Assembly: GCF_012911895.1 (NCBI RefSeq) | Contig: NZ_JAAXCV010000027.1 | Coordinates: forward strand, 175,617-239,616 | Direction: 5' to 3' | DNA length: 64,000 bases | Origin: Bacillus sp. RO3 | GTDB taxonomy: Bacteria; Bacillota; Bacilli; Bacillales; Bacillaceae_B | Part shown: positions 25,862 through 34,322 of the stretch, one piece after another | Position numbering within the stretch: position 1 is the stretch's first letter | Layout: the number at the start of each line of letters is the position of its first letter | Translations under genes and position numbers: made by a program | The notes under the pieces: generated by a model | What the model was told of the DNA's origin: nothing | Database searches by the model: none | The model's input: only the letters and a program-made list of their open reading frames with translations

Positions 25862-26225
25862 AGATGTACCTCCCCATAAAACACAAAATAATTAAAAAAT
25901 GTTTACCCTTAATGATGGCTTGTTAAACCATGCTTTTTCTTTCTGTAAGTCGACCTTCTAAAAACGACGCCCTGCTTCCTTCCTGCCTATTTTCATTTCC
26001 CGCTCCTTTATTATACTGATTTTTTTAATAATTAAAGAAGTTTAACAAGAATTTAAATCATTTTTACTAATTATCAAACCACATTCCCATAAATTGTGGA
26101 AAACAGATGATTCTATTTACCTGCAGAATCATTTCCAATCTTTTCTTTCTTCATACAGGGATTAAACCATACGCAATTGGGTAAATAGTAATAACAGCAT
26201 GATTATAGAAAGGAACATTCTGAAG
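25862..26225. other. 364-bp AT-rich intergenic region
   Basis: This space separates the divergent symporter and ArsC-like genes. I see no ORF with a good start. It contains A/T-runs and a short inverted repeat GATTCT...AGAATC near 26109. Promoters for both flanking genes must lie here, but none matches a consensus clearly. Confidence 0.5.
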
Positions 26226-26654
26226 ATGAATAAAACAGTCTACTTTGTTTCAAGTAGTCAACAACGCAGTCTAATGGCTGAAGGTTGGGCAGGGAAACTG
26301 GATGTTTCAAATTGGTCTTTCAAAAGTGCCGGCTGGGTTTCAGGGAACCGCGCTGAATTCAGCGTCCTGGCAATGAAAGAGTTATGTATTGATATTACTT
26401 CCTTACCGCTTTCAAGTATTGAGATGGAAGAATTGGGCGAAGCCTCTGTTATTGTAGCGATACAGGATAAAGAATACGACGATGAGATAGAATTCCCTTC
26501 TGAACTCGATGAAAAAGTAATCTACTGGGACCTGCCTAATCCTCGTAAACGTTCGAAGACACGAATCGAAGAATGGGTTCATTATCAGGAGATTTGCGAT
26601 GAGATTGCCCAAAGGGTAAAAGAGCTTGAAATCTTACTCCCGCAACTGCATTAA
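26226..26654 (+). CDS. ArsC/LMW-phosphatase-like protein lacking the catalytic Cys
   Basis: A 142-residue protein with the low-molecular-weight phosphatase/arsenate reductase fold. The N-terminus YFVSSSQQRSLMAEGWA aligns with the ArsC P-loop pattern YFLCTGNSCRSQMAEGWA. The nucleophilic Cys of CX5R is missing, the loop is one residue shorter, and no cysteine replaces it. The C-terminal segment VIYWDLPNPRKR keeps the Asp-Pro region (DLPNP versus DP[F/W]). It is therefore probably inactive as a reductase and may bind an anion or act as a regulator. ATG 26226 is preferred to 26199. No ars genes are near. Confidence 0.78.
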   Translation: MNKTVYFVSSSQQRSLMAEGWAGKLDVSNWSFKSAGWVSGNRAEFSVLAMKELCIDITSLPLSSIEMEELGEASVIVAIQDKEYDDEIEFPSELDEKVIYWDLPNPRKRSKTRIEEWVHYQEICDEIAQRVKELEILLPQLH

Positions 26655-26696
26655 GAGGACTGATTACGATGCATGAAAGTAATCAGTCCATTTTTT
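26655..26696 (+). terminator. Intrinsic terminator of the ArsC-like gene
   Basis: GGACTGATTAC (26657-26667) pairs perfectly with GTAATCAGTCC (26679-26689) and ATTTTTTT follows. Confidence 0.92.
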
Positions 26697-27724
26697 TATG
26701 TGAAATACTCCAATTTCGCTTTTGGAAAGTGCTTCTCCATATAGGAGTAAAGATGATCTTTAATATCCTGCTCCTCATCCTTCTGATAAATATACTTTCC
26801 GATTCCATATTTCCCCCATTTGTAACGCCGTTCTTCCTCGTTCAATTCAAGCTTCGTCATGGGATAATTTTTCTCGATTACTCTCTTAGCCGGCTTGGTG
26901 AAGCGATGCTGAATGAACTCAAAGGTCAAATCTTTCTTCGCTTCTTCCGGCAGATGGGCCTCAAGATGCTCAAACATCTCTTTATACCCTTCCTGCCACC
27001 CTTCATGGATATAAATCGGAGCGACGATGAAGCCTAATGGATATCCTGCTCTCGCAACCTTTCCGGCTGCCTCAAGACGCTTATCCAAAGGCGATGTACC
27101 TGGTTCAAAGTTCTTTATAACATAATCGGCATTGATACTGAAGCGGAATCTGGTCTTCCCATTATGCTTGGCATCAAGCAAATGGTCTACGTGATGAAAC
27201 TTCGTCACAAAACGGAGCTTTCCATATTCAGATTCACCAAAATGCTCGATTGCCCGTTTCAACGTATGAGTCAGATGGTCCACCCCAACAATGTCAGAGG
27301 TACAGGCAGCTTCAAACCGGGTGAAATCCGGTGCCCTTTCCTCAATATACCGGTCTGCCGATTCGAAGATTTCATCCACATTCACATACGTTCGTATATA
27401 TGGTTTACTCCCCATCGTTGTTTGCAGGTAGCAATAATGACAGTGCCCCATACATCCGGTTGCAAATGGGATGGCATACTCAGCCGAGGGCTTTGAGGTA
27501 TCGAACTTCAATGTCTTCCTGACTCCAACCACTAATGTGGATTTCGCAATCCGGTATTTCTGAAAATGATTGTCCCCCGGAAGGTTACGAACCTGATTAT
27601 GCGATGTTGTGTAGCGGATTTCCACATCCATTTTCTCGAATTTTTCTTTAAGCTCTTTTCCCAGAGGATAATCCAGGGCATTCGGTTCAAAATAGACTAA
27701 TTGCGGCACGAACGGTTTAACCAT
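26696..27724 (-). CDS. splB: Spore photoproduct lyase SplB
   Basis: Radical-SAM enzyme that reverses spore photoproduct (a thymine dimer) during germination, using a 4Fe-4S cluster. The 342-residue length equals that of B. subtilis SplB. The cluster cysteines are visible in ATGCMGHCHYCYLQ (about 88-101, CX3CX2C). A further conserved Cys lies in FEAACTSDIVG (about 136-146), matching the hydrogen-donor cysteine of the family. GAGGAGGAATAAATC precedes the ATG. It follows splA by 3 bp in the normal splAB operon, expected to be forespore-expressed. Confidence 0.96.
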   Translation of the reverse strand: MVKPFVPQLVYFEPNALDYPLGKELKEKFEKMDVEIRYTTSHNQVRNLPGDNHFQKYRIAKSTLVVGVRKTLKFDTSKPSAEYAIPFATGCMGHCHYCYLQTTMGSKPYIRTYVNVDEIFESADRYIEERAPDFTRFEAACTSDIVGVDHLTHTLKRAIEHFGESEYGKLRFVTKFHHVDHLLDAKHNGKTRFRFSINADYVIKNFEPGTSPLDKRLEAAGKVARAGYPLGFIVAPIYIHEGWQEGYKEMFEHLEAHLPEEAKKDLTFEFIQHRFTKPAKRVIEKNYPMTKLELNEEERRYKWGKYGIGKYIYQKDEEQDIKDHLYSYMEKHFPKAKLEYFT

Positions 27725-27727
27725 GAT

Positions 27728-27982
27728 TTATTCCTCCTCTAGGCCCCCGAAGGATTGAGAGTAGGCCTGTTCGGCCTCGGCTTCTGAAGAATAGACGGCT
27801 ATTTCGTGTGTTAACGGATAATAGGTTTCATACAAGAACAGCGCCAATTCATCGGGATTCTCCGGATTGTGCACAACCGCGGCTTCCTGAATATTCGCCA
27901 CACTTTGCGTATGTGGATTCCGGTAGATCACGTAGACCACATCGCCTTTCTGATAGGGTGTATATTGATCATTCAATTCCAT
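27728..27982 (-). CDS. splA: Transcriptional regulator SplA
   Basis: An 84-residue TRAP-like protein that in B. subtilis represses the splAB operon. The sequence YQKGDVVYVIYRNPHTQSVANIQEAAVV is the typical SplA core, with an acidic tail. The ATG at 27982, six bases after AAAGGTG, is preferred over an in-frame GTG at 27991 that lies inside the ribosome site. It is the first gene of splA-splB. I could not assign a sigma-G promoter in the AT-rich upstream region. Confidence 0.9.
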   Translation of the reverse strand: MELNDQYTPYQKGDVVYVIYRNPHTQSVANIQEAAVVHNPENPDELALFLYETYYPLTHEIAVYSSEAEAEQAYSQSFGGLEEE

Positions 27983-28205
27983 CTTTTTCACCTTTTTCTA
28001 AACGTCATTACTATCATTTTTCGCTATCTCCCTCATATTTATGATGGTAAAAGATGTTTATAAAAGGCGGTATTCGTAAACTTTATTTCTTCTTAAGGAT
28101 AGGAGTCCCTTTACGTTTCCCCACTTCCCCTTTTACATGCCTGTCTGCGTATAGAGCCTTACTAAAAAACTTCTCTGCCCTCCAATAGCAAGGGAATCCC
28201 GTTAT

Positions 28206-28985
28206 CTATATCTCATAGAAGTCACATGTGTTTTGATAAACTTGTTTATATACTTCTGCCTCAGGAATCCCCTTTAACACGGCGATTGCTTCAATTGTGT
28301 TATGCATCATTCCCGGATGGGTCATCCTGCCCCGAAACACCCCTTCAAATCTCCAAGGTCCATCTGTTTCAACCATAAGTCCGTCCATCGGATACCTTTT
28401 CACAAGCTCTCGGATGTTTTCTTCATAAAGGACATCCGGGGTAATGGAGATGGAATAGCCATTTTCAATCATTCTGTCAATAGTCGCACCGTCTCCCTTG
28501 AACCAATGAAAATGAGCTTTCTCTACGGAATGCTTTTCTAATAAGTCACATGCAATTGATGCATGCTCATACACCGCATGAAGGATGACAGGTTTACTCA
28601 CCTTCTTGGAATGGACCAGAAACCGTTCCAGCAGCTCCATATAAGGATGGATGACGATTTCCGGATTTTCTTTCATTTTATAATAAGGCAGTCCTATTTC
28701 CCCGATTGCCACCAGCTCCTTGTGATGCCTCTCTATAAATGTTAGAAGCTCTGCCACTTCTCCATCAGAGGGGAGTTCCTGCTCAGGGTGAAAACCGGCA
28801 GCTGCCTTGATCCGCTCATCTCTTTTCGACCATTCCACATTCTGTCTCGATGACCTGATATGACAGGAGACAGAAATAAGGGCCTTTATTGCGTAAAGAT
28901 CAAGCTCGCGGAGAATCTTTTCGCGCTCTTCAGCCTTGTACATGTCCAAATGGATATGGGCATCAATCAATGAGGGTTTAAACAA
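28206..28985 (-). CDS. TatD-family metal-dependent hydrolase in the thiamine operon
   Basis: A TIM-barrel metallohydrolase of 259 residues. Metal-binding features are HIH in LIDAHIHLD (about 6-14), the Glu of AIGEIGLPYY near 100, HA of VILHAVYEH near 140, H of AHFHWFKGD near 160 and the Asp in VETDGPW near 208. TTG 28985, 9-10 nt after GAGGAG, is the probable start and overlaps the ATPase stop by 8 bp, so the gene belongs to the TPP-controlled operon. TatD members act on DNA or small molecules. Here a role in thiamine-breakdown product salvage is possible, but unproven. Confidence 0.85.
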   Translation of the reverse strand: MFKPSLIDAHIHLDMYKAEEREKILRELDLYAIKALISVSCHIRSSRQNVEWSKRDERIKAAAGFHPEQELPSDGEVAELLTFIERHHKELVAIGEIGLPYYKMKENPEIVIHPYMELLERFLVHSKKVSKPVILHAVYEHASIACDLLEKHSVEKAHFHWFKGDGATIDRMIENGYSISITPDVLYEENIRELVKRYPMDGLMVETDGPWRFEGVFRGRMTHPGMMHNTIEAIAVLKGIPEAEVYKQVYQNTCDFYEI

Positions 28986-29715
28986 ATTGAGACAACTCCT
29001 CAAAAATGCCCGTTTTCCATTTCAGGAACTCTTCCGTTAAGAGGATCTCTTTGTCCCTTGGACGTGGAAAGGGTACTTTGAACTCCTTTTGCACCCGGGC
29101 TGGACGGGTCGACAATACGATGATCCGGTCTGAAAGGAAGAGGGCTTCGTCTATATTATGGGTGACAAACAGGACCGAACTCAAATCTTCTTCCCAAATG
29201 GATAAGAGCCATTTCTGCATGTCCAACCGTGTGAATTCATCGAGGGCTGAAAAGGGCTCATCGAGACATAAAAAGGATTGTGGACTGACGAGGGCCCGAA
29301 TGAAAGCCACCCTTTGCTTCATACCCCCGGAAAGATCATCAGGATATGCATCCTCATAACCCTTTAATCCGGCCCGTTCAATCATGTCCAGAGCTTTCCC
29401 CCTATCTCTTTTCCCGTGCAACTCCTGACCGAGCATCACATTCTCAGTCACCGTTCTCCATGGGAGGAGGGACGGACTTTGAGGCATATAGCTGATCGTT
29501 CCCCTCTGACCGTTAATGGACCTGTCATCTAAACGTATATCTCCAGAATCTGGTGTGAACAATCCTCCGATCACATGAAACAGCGTGCTCTTACCACTGC
29601 CGGAAGGACCGAGGATCGAGACAAATTCCCCGTCTTCGACACGAATGGACAATTGATCAAGGATCAGTTCCCCATCAAAATATTTAGACATATTTTCAAT
29701 TGATAAGGTCGCCAT
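28978..29715 (-). CDS. thiZ: Thiamine/precursor ABC transporter ATPase
   Basis: ATPase of the nitrate/taurine/HMP family of importers, 245 residues. Walker A GPSGSGKST (about 36-44), Q-loop YMPQSPSLLPWRTV, signature DLSGGMKQRVAFIRAL and Walker B LCLDEPFSALD are all present, with switch VTHNIDEALFL. One base separates it from thiX and it overlaps the TatD gene. The TPP riboswitch upstream identifies thiamine, or its pyrimidine precursor (HMP or formylaminopyrimidine), as cargo. Confidence 0.9.
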   Translation of the reverse strand: MATLSIENMSKYFDGELILDQLSIRVEDGEFVSILGPSGSGKSTLFHVIGGLFTPDSGDIRLDDRSINGQRGTISYMPQSPSLLPWRTVTENVMLGQELHGKRDRGKALDMIERAGLKGYEDAYPDDLSGGMKQRVAFIRALVSPQSFLCLDEPFSALDEFTRLDMQKWLLSIWEEDLSSVLFVTHNIDEALFLSDRIIVLSTRPARVQKEFKVPFPRPRDKEILLTEEFLKWKTGIFEELSQFV

Positions 29716-29716
29716 A

Positions 29717-30478
29717 TTACTTGTCCTCCTTTTTATTCCACTTAATCATGACTTTCTCCATTAATAGGATGATCCCGAAGAACAGCAGGCTGAGCAGCAT
29801 GATCATAAATATGGCCACAAATACTCTGTCTGTCCTGAAAGATGATGAGGCAAGTGTCATGTAAACACCTATTCCTTTTTGGGCACCCAGCCATTCGGAT
29901 ATCACTGCACCCATCACACTGTAGGTAGCTGAAATCTTCAAACCTGAGAAAATGGAAGGAAGCGCATGGGGCCATTCAACCTTTCGAAAGATTTGACCTT
30001 TCGTAGCCCCCGCCATTTTCATGTATAGAATGTATTCATCGTTCGTCTGCCTAAATCCATCCAAAGCAGAAACAGCTAAAGGAAAAAAGCAAATCAATGT
30101 GATGACGATGATCTTTGGCAATAGTCCAAACCCGAACCAAATGACAAGTAAGGGAGCTAAGACGATGATCGGTATATTTTGTGATACGATCATGAGGGGG
30201 AAAATCGCTTCCCTGACTTTGGGCAGTAGATGCAGGCTTACGGCAGTCACAATCCCGATCGTACACCCGATGCTAAATCCCCCTATTGTAAGGAAGGTAG
30301 TGGATAGAAGATGCCCCTTAAATTGTGACCAAGACTCAACTCCTTCGGTCCAAATGTCTAAAGGGGAAGGTAACAGCCAAACAGGCACCTCAAATACTCT
30401 GATGACGATTTCCCAAATGACGAATAAAAGGATGAGGACCAAGAAGGGTCTCCATCCTTTCGCTATCCAAGATTTCAT
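29717..30478 (-). CDS. thiX: Thiamine/precursor ABC transporter permease
   Basis: A 253-residue integral membrane permease (BPD_transp_1 type) with about six helices. The EAA docking loop is EYILYMKMAGATKGQIFRKVEWPHALPSI in outline (about 145-172). It overlaps the thiamine-binding-protein gene upstream by 4 bp (ATGA) and abuts the ATPase, so the operon is tightly coupled. The substrate is inferred from the riboswitch and binding protein. Confidence 0.9.
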   Translation of the reverse strand: MKSWIAKGWRPFLVLILLFVIWEIVIRVFEVPVWLLPSPLDIWTEGVESWSQFKGHLLSTTFLTIGGFSIGCTIGIVTAVSLHLLPKVREAIFPLMIVSQNIPIIVLAPLLVIWFGFGLLPKIIVITLICFFPLAVSALDGFRQTNDEYILYMKMAGATKGQIFRKVEWPHALPSIFSGLKISATYSVMGAVISEWLGAQKGIGVYMTLASSSFRTDRVFVAIFMIMLLSLLFFGIILLMEKVMIKWNKKEDK

Positions 30479-30768
30479 CCTTTATACTTCTCCGTTAATT
30501 GGTTCATAGCAATACCTGCAGGCTGATACAAAACCTTGATCTGAGAAATGACGTTTGAGCTCCCCATCTCAACCATCCGTTCATTCATCTCTTCTATCAC
30601 CTTGAATAAATCAGCCATATCCCCTTCCATCGTCGTTTCCAGGGGATGGACTTCATAGCGGACTCCTGATTTATCAATGATTGCGATGGCTTCATCCACA
30701 TATGGTATGACATCTTCCCCATTTTTTGTTTTCGGGATGATCTGTATGCTTACGAGTGCGTTCCCCAT
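30475..30768 (-). CDS. MTH1187-family thiamine-binding protein
   Basis: A 97-residue protein of the MTH1187/YqgV family, small ferredoxin-like proteins with an intersubunit ligand site, often found in thiamine transport operons. The pattern VSIQIIPKTKNGEDVIPYVD, VRYEVHPLETTMEGD and MNERMVEMGSSNVISQIKV fits the family. The ATG at 30768, behind AGAGGTG, is chosen over an upstream GTG inside that site. It lies between thiY and thiX. It may sense or store thiamine rather than transport it. Confidence 0.87.
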   Translation of the reverse strand: MGNALVSIQIIPKTKNGEDVIPYVDEAIAIIDKSGVRYEVHPLETTMEGDMADLFKVIEEMNERMVEMGSSNVISQIKVLYQPAGIAMNQLTEKYKG

Positions 30769-30780
30769 TTTATTCACCTC

Positions 30781-31764
30781 TTAGTTTGGTAGGAATTCAT
30801 TTGTAAATGCTTTTTCACTGTCCAGCTTTTTATCTAGCAGATCGTTATCATGCATCCATTGAGCATAGTTTGCCCAGACATCAAGCTTTTGCTCCCCCCA
30901 TCTCTCAGCATCATCCTTATATTTAGGCGCCAGCCATTCCTGGCTTTTCATCACTAATTCTTCATCTAGATCAGGAGCTGCCTGCAGAAGAATCTCACCG
31001 GCCTCTTTCGGATGGTCGATGGCAAACTGATAGCCTTCTGATGTTGCTTTAAGAAATGCCTTTACCATTTCCGGGTCAGATTCTATCATGTTTTCATTTG
31101 TCGTGAGGACCGGAGTATAATAGTCCAGTTTCTCAGAATAATCCTTCACGTACATCATGTTCAATTCTTCCCCGCGAAGTTCTGCCTCGATCCCTGTCCA
31201 TCCATAATAGATCCAGGCAAAGTCAACATCCCGTTTAACAGCGGTGAAGAAATCTGTATCTCCCATGTTGACAAAATCCACTTTCTCCACATCCGCATCT
31301 TCCTGTTTCATAATCGAGGACATGACAGCTTTTTCAACTGGGGAACCCCATCCACCATAGCTCTTTCCTTCAAAATCCTTCGGGGTTGTTATACCCTTAT
31401 CCTTGGGTGAGGCAAACCCGGATGTATTATGTTGGATGACCGCAGCGATGGACACGAGTGGAACATCCTGTACCCTTGCCTGTGTCACGCTCTCCTGATA
31501 GCCCACTCCAAAGTCGGCCTTCCCCGAAGCAACGAGTTGATCCGCCCCAGCCTCACCAGGTAAAATGATATCCACATCAAGCCCCTGATCTTTAAAATAT
31601 CCTTTTTCTTTGGCAACGTATAAACCCGTGTGATTGGTATTCGGCGTCCAGTCAAGGACGACGGATACCTTTTTCAGGTTTTCCTTCTCCTCCGTATTTC
31701 CTCCTTCACTGCACGCAGTTAAAAGAAAGATCGTACAAATGATCATTAACCATTTTTTCATCAT
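30781..31764 (-). CDS. thiY: Thiamine-precursor-binding lipoprotein (NMT1/THI5-like)
   Basis: Extracellular binding protein of 327 residues. The signal peptide ends in a lipobox LLTAC (Cys about 18). The mature part has the NMT1/THI5 fold: LDWTPNTNHTGLYVAKEKGY (about 37-56), GLDVDIILPGEAGADQLVASGKADFGVGYQ in outline and aromatic-rich substrate pocket residues such as WIYYGWTG near 200. This is the ThiY type, binding formylaminopyrimidine or HMP. It is the first gene after the TPP riboswitch. Confidence 0.92.
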   Translation of the reverse strand: MMKKWLMIICTIFLLTACSEGGNTEEKENLKKVSVVLDWTPNTNHTGLYVAKEKGYFKDQGLDVDIILPGEAGADQLVASGKADFGVGYQESVTQARVQDVPLVSIAAVIQHNTSGFASPKDKGITTPKDFEGKSYGGWGSPVEKAVMSSIMKQEDADVEKVDFVNMGDTDFFTAVKRDVDFAWIYYGWTGIEAELRGEELNMMYVKDYSEKLDYYTPVLTTNENMIESDPEMVKAFLKATSEGYQFAIDHPKEAGEILLQAAPDLDEELVMKSQEWLAPKYKDDAERWGEQKLDVWANYAQWMHDNDLLDKKLDSEKAFTNEFLPN

Positions 31765-31864
31765 GTTTCCTCCTCGAATCTTGTATGTACCGGTAACGCT
31801 TATTCTCTATTCTTCACTTTGCAGGGAGATTGAATGTAAGGACTGCCGGACAGGGGGACACAAT

Positions 31865-31896
31865 AAAAAAGCGCCCCAAGCTTCAGCCCGGGACGC
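31865..31896 (-). terminator. Riboswitch expression-platform terminator
   Basis: On the minus strand, GCGTCCC pairs with GGGGCGC (one G-U) around an AAGC-containing loop and TTTTTT follows. It lies about 35 bp after the TPP aptamer and 100 bp before thiY, so it is the likely regulatory terminator. Confidence 0.85.
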
Positions 31897-31929
31897 ATCG
31901 TTAAACATGATCAAGTATTGTTTAAGAGA

Positions 31930-32028
31930 ATGTTTCCTACGCTGGTATGAGCCAGTTCAGGTTCAAAGGGTCAGTATCTGTCAGGATACAATCTCAACCG
32001 GCCTCACCGGTCCCCCTACACTAGTACT
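31930..32028 (-). promoter_or_regulatory. TPP riboswitch (thi box)
   Basis: The minus strand shows the conserved thi-box sequence in order: GTAGGGGGACC, then GGTTGAGA, the P4/P5 core ACCCTTTGAACCTGA, and CCAGCGTAGGAAAC at the 3' end. Bound thiamine pyrophosphate should favour the downstream terminator and shut off the transporter operon. Confidence 0.95.
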
Positions 32029-32103
32029 ATGAAATTAAACGTTATCTTCTTTCCTACTTTGCCACAGAAAAGATGGAGATTCAAGCATTTATTATCGAAA
32101 TGC

Positions 32104-33009
32104 CTAAATCTGAAAAACCTCATCAAACTCGTTCATATAGAAAAGATGATCAATGAACGGGATATAGACAGATACTACATCTGAATATCCTTTTTGATGA
32201 TAATAAAACGTGTAGTTGAGAAGAAAAATAATGACTAAAAATGGGAGAAGTTTTTTCTCCCTTGGCGCTAATACCCCCATTGAATCATACCCCTTTAAGA
32301 AGGCACGGATGTATGTTGCATACTCGCCATCCCCTTCTTGCAGGAGATCTTTCAGCACCCCTGAAAGAAAGTAACCGACATCTGCTATTCGAGGGGCTTT
32401 CCGTATCCTTTCAAAATCGATCATGCCAGTCACCTTTTCGCTTTTCATCAGGATATTTCTCGGGTGACAGTCGCTATGAACGATTCCTTGGGGTAATTGT
32501 CTGTAACAAGCAGACCATTCTTCAAGTCTACCAAGAAACCCTCTTCCCCACTTTCCTATGGTTGAACCATCCTGACTGCATATCCACTCTCTTAACTGGG
32601 TATCGATTCTCCATTCTTCCATAGGGGGAAGATTCATATCTCCACTCAATCCTTGATGCAAATGTGACATGTACTCTCCCACATTCATTAGGGAAGGCAA
32701 GGAATAACTCCTTAAAGGGTTCCCTTCCAATGCCTGATACAGTGAGTGGAATTCCTCTCTGTGATGTACGTACGGCAGAAAGGATTGAGTTAATACCGGC
32801 ACCTCGACCTTAAGGCCGCCCTTAAATAAAAAGGAAGTAATCCGGTATTCCTCCATCCGCTTCCGTACCGTAGAATGCTTTCTGTTCTTCAAATAAAAAG
32901 TCTGACTTCCACTCTTCACCCTATATACGTTCGGATGCAGGGTCACTTCTTCTATGCTGGAGGGATTGACCTTCCAGTTCAATAATATTTCCCGAAGAGG
33001 TTCAATCAT
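32104..33009 (-). CDS. APH/choline-kinase-family phosphotransferase
   Basis: A 301-residue protein-kinase-like small-molecule kinase. The catalytic loop is GIVHSDCHPRNIL (about 176-188) and the metal-binding segment MIDFERIRKAPRIADVGYF (about 196-214). It has the CotS/aminoglycoside-phosphotransferase layout, with the nucleotide-loop Lys at YLKNRKHS (about 39-46). The gene lies just upstream of the TPP riboswitch on the same strand. Since bacterial thiamine kinase (ThiK) belongs to this superfamily, a thiamine link is possible, but spore-coat-type CotS kinases are equally so. Confidence 0.82.
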   Translation of the reverse strand: MIEPLREILLNWKVNPSSIEEVTLHPNVYRVKSGSQTFYLKNRKHSTVRKRMEEYRITSFLFKGGLKVEVPVLTQSFLPYVHHREEFHSLYQALEGNPLRSYSLPSLMNVGEYMSHLHQGLSGDMNLPPMEEWRIDTQLREWICSQDGSTIGKWGRGFLGRLEEWSACYRQLPQGIVHSDCHPRNILMKSEKVTGMIDFERIRKAPRIADVGYFLSGVLKDLLQEGDGEYATYIRAFLKGYDSMGVLAPREKKLLPFLVIIFLLNYTFYYHQKGYSDVVSVYIPFIDHLFYMNEFDEVFQI

Positions 33010-33094
33010 TGTTAATTCCTTTCAAAACATAGTAATATACGTTAGTATGACTATGAAAGATTGTCTACATACCATATGAAAAGAGGTTGCGCTG

Positions 33095-33997
33095 ATGCAA
33101 AGAATACAAATGACAGAAGATTTATCATTTTCAAGGATCATTCATGGGTTGTGGAGACTTGCGGACTGGAAACAATCAAAGGAAGATACTCTCTCCTTAA
33201 TCAAGCACAATCTTGAAAACGGAATCACCACGTTTGATCACGCAGATATTTATGGCTCGTATACGTGCGAAGCCCTGTTTGGTGAAGCCCTTGCCCTCGA
33301 ACCATCTCTACGTGAGAAAATGGAGATCGTAACAAAGTGCGGTATAGTTCTGCCTTCAGACAACCGTCCTGAACATAGGACACATCACTATAACACGAGC
33401 AAGAAACATATTTTATCATCTGTTGAAAACTCCCTTCAGGATTTAAAGACAGATTACATTGATTTGTTATTGATCCACAGACCGGATCCATTTATGAATG
33501 GTGAAGAGGTGGCCGAAGCTTTCACTCAATTGAAAGAAGAAGGAAAGGTCCGTCATTTCGGGGTATCCAACTTTAAAGATCATCAGTGGAATATGCTTCA
33601 ATCGTATTTACCATTTCCATTGATCACAAATCAAATTGAACTATCAGCATACAACCTGGAAAACTTCGAAGATGGAACGTTACATTTTTGCCAGGAGAAG
33701 CGTGTCGCACCCATGGCATGGTCACCACTGGCCGGAGGGGCCATTTTCAGGGGGGAAGACGAGAAATCGTTACGCCTTCAACATACATTGAAAAAAATCC
33801 AGGAAGAAACAGGTGCCAAGGGTATTGATCAAATTCTGTATGCATGGCTCCTCAATCATCCTGCCCGTATTATGCCAATTGTCGGCTCAGGTAAAAAAGA
33901 AAGAATTCAGCATGCCATCGATTCCATGTCGATCACGTTGAACCACGACCAATGGTTTGAAATCCTGCAATCGTCCATGGGACATGACGTCCCGTAA
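33095..33997 (+). CDS. Aldo/keto reductase (YdhF-like)
   Basis: NADPH-dependent oxidoreductase of the AKR superfamily, 300 residues, TIM barrel. The catalytic Asp and Tyr lie in TFDHADIYGSYTCE (about 45-58), Lys in IVTKCGIV near 80 and His in LLIHRPDPF near 128. The C-terminal NADPH segment MPIVGSGKKERI is present. It resembles the E. coli YdhF group. GAGGTTGCGCTG precedes the ATG. It is monocistronic; substrate unknown. Confidence 0.92.
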   Translation: MQRIQMTEDLSFSRIIHGLWRLADWKQSKEDTLSLIKHNLENGITTFDHADIYGSYTCEALFGEALALEPSLREKMEIVTKCGIVLPSDNRPEHRTHHYNTSKKHILSSVENSLQDLKTDYIDLLLIHRPDPFMNGEEVAEAFTQLKEEGKVRHFGVSNFKDHQWNMLQSYLPFPLITNQIELSAYNLENFEDGTLHFCQEKRVAPMAWSPLAGGAIFRGEDEKSLRLQHTLKKIQEETGAKGIDQILYAWLLNHPARIMPIVGSGKKERIQHAIDSMSITLNHDQWFEILQSSMGHDVP

Positions 33998-34017
33998 AAT
34001 AAGCTAAAGCGGCACAC

Positions 34018-34052
34018 AAAAAAGACGACCCTTATTAATAAGGTTCGTCTTT
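34018..34052. terminator. Bidirectional intrinsic terminator
   Basis: AAAGACGACCCTTAT pairs with ATAAGGTTCGTCTTT. It lies between the convergent aldo/keto reductase and FbpA-like genes and has T-runs on both strands. Confidence 0.9.
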
Positions 34053-34053
34053 A

Positions 34054-34239
34054 TCAATTCGCTATTTCCTCGCCGACATAATATTCAAGATAGACATTTT
34101 GCAGTTCATTCATGGGTAATTCATAAAGCTGCTTACCAACGTATTTATATACGCCGATTCTTAATAATTGTTGAATATAGAAGTCTTTTTTTAATTCAGG
34201 TGTCTTTTGTTTCTGCGATTTATTTTCTTGATGTAACAT
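34054..34239 (-). CDS. FbpA-like (Fur-regulated basic protein) small protein
   Basis: A 61-residue protein. Its central segment QQLLRIGVYKYVGKQLYELPMNELQNVYLEY (about 23-53) closely follows the FbpA family pattern of B. subtilis, small proteins tied to iron-sparing. It is less basic than FbpA and I see no Fur box upstream, so iron control is not shown. The ATG at 34239 has the best spacing to GGAGGG; another at 34245 is too close. Single gene. Confidence 0.72.
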   Translation of the reverse strand: MLHQENKSQKQKTPELKKDFYIQQLLRIGVYKYVGKQLYELPMNELQNVYLEYYVGEEIAN

Positions 34240-34322
34240 GCTCATCCCTCCAGTTGAGGATATACCCCAATCCTTGAAGGAACTAAACATCTATGAACCC
34301 ATCGGATGAAACTTGACCAGAC

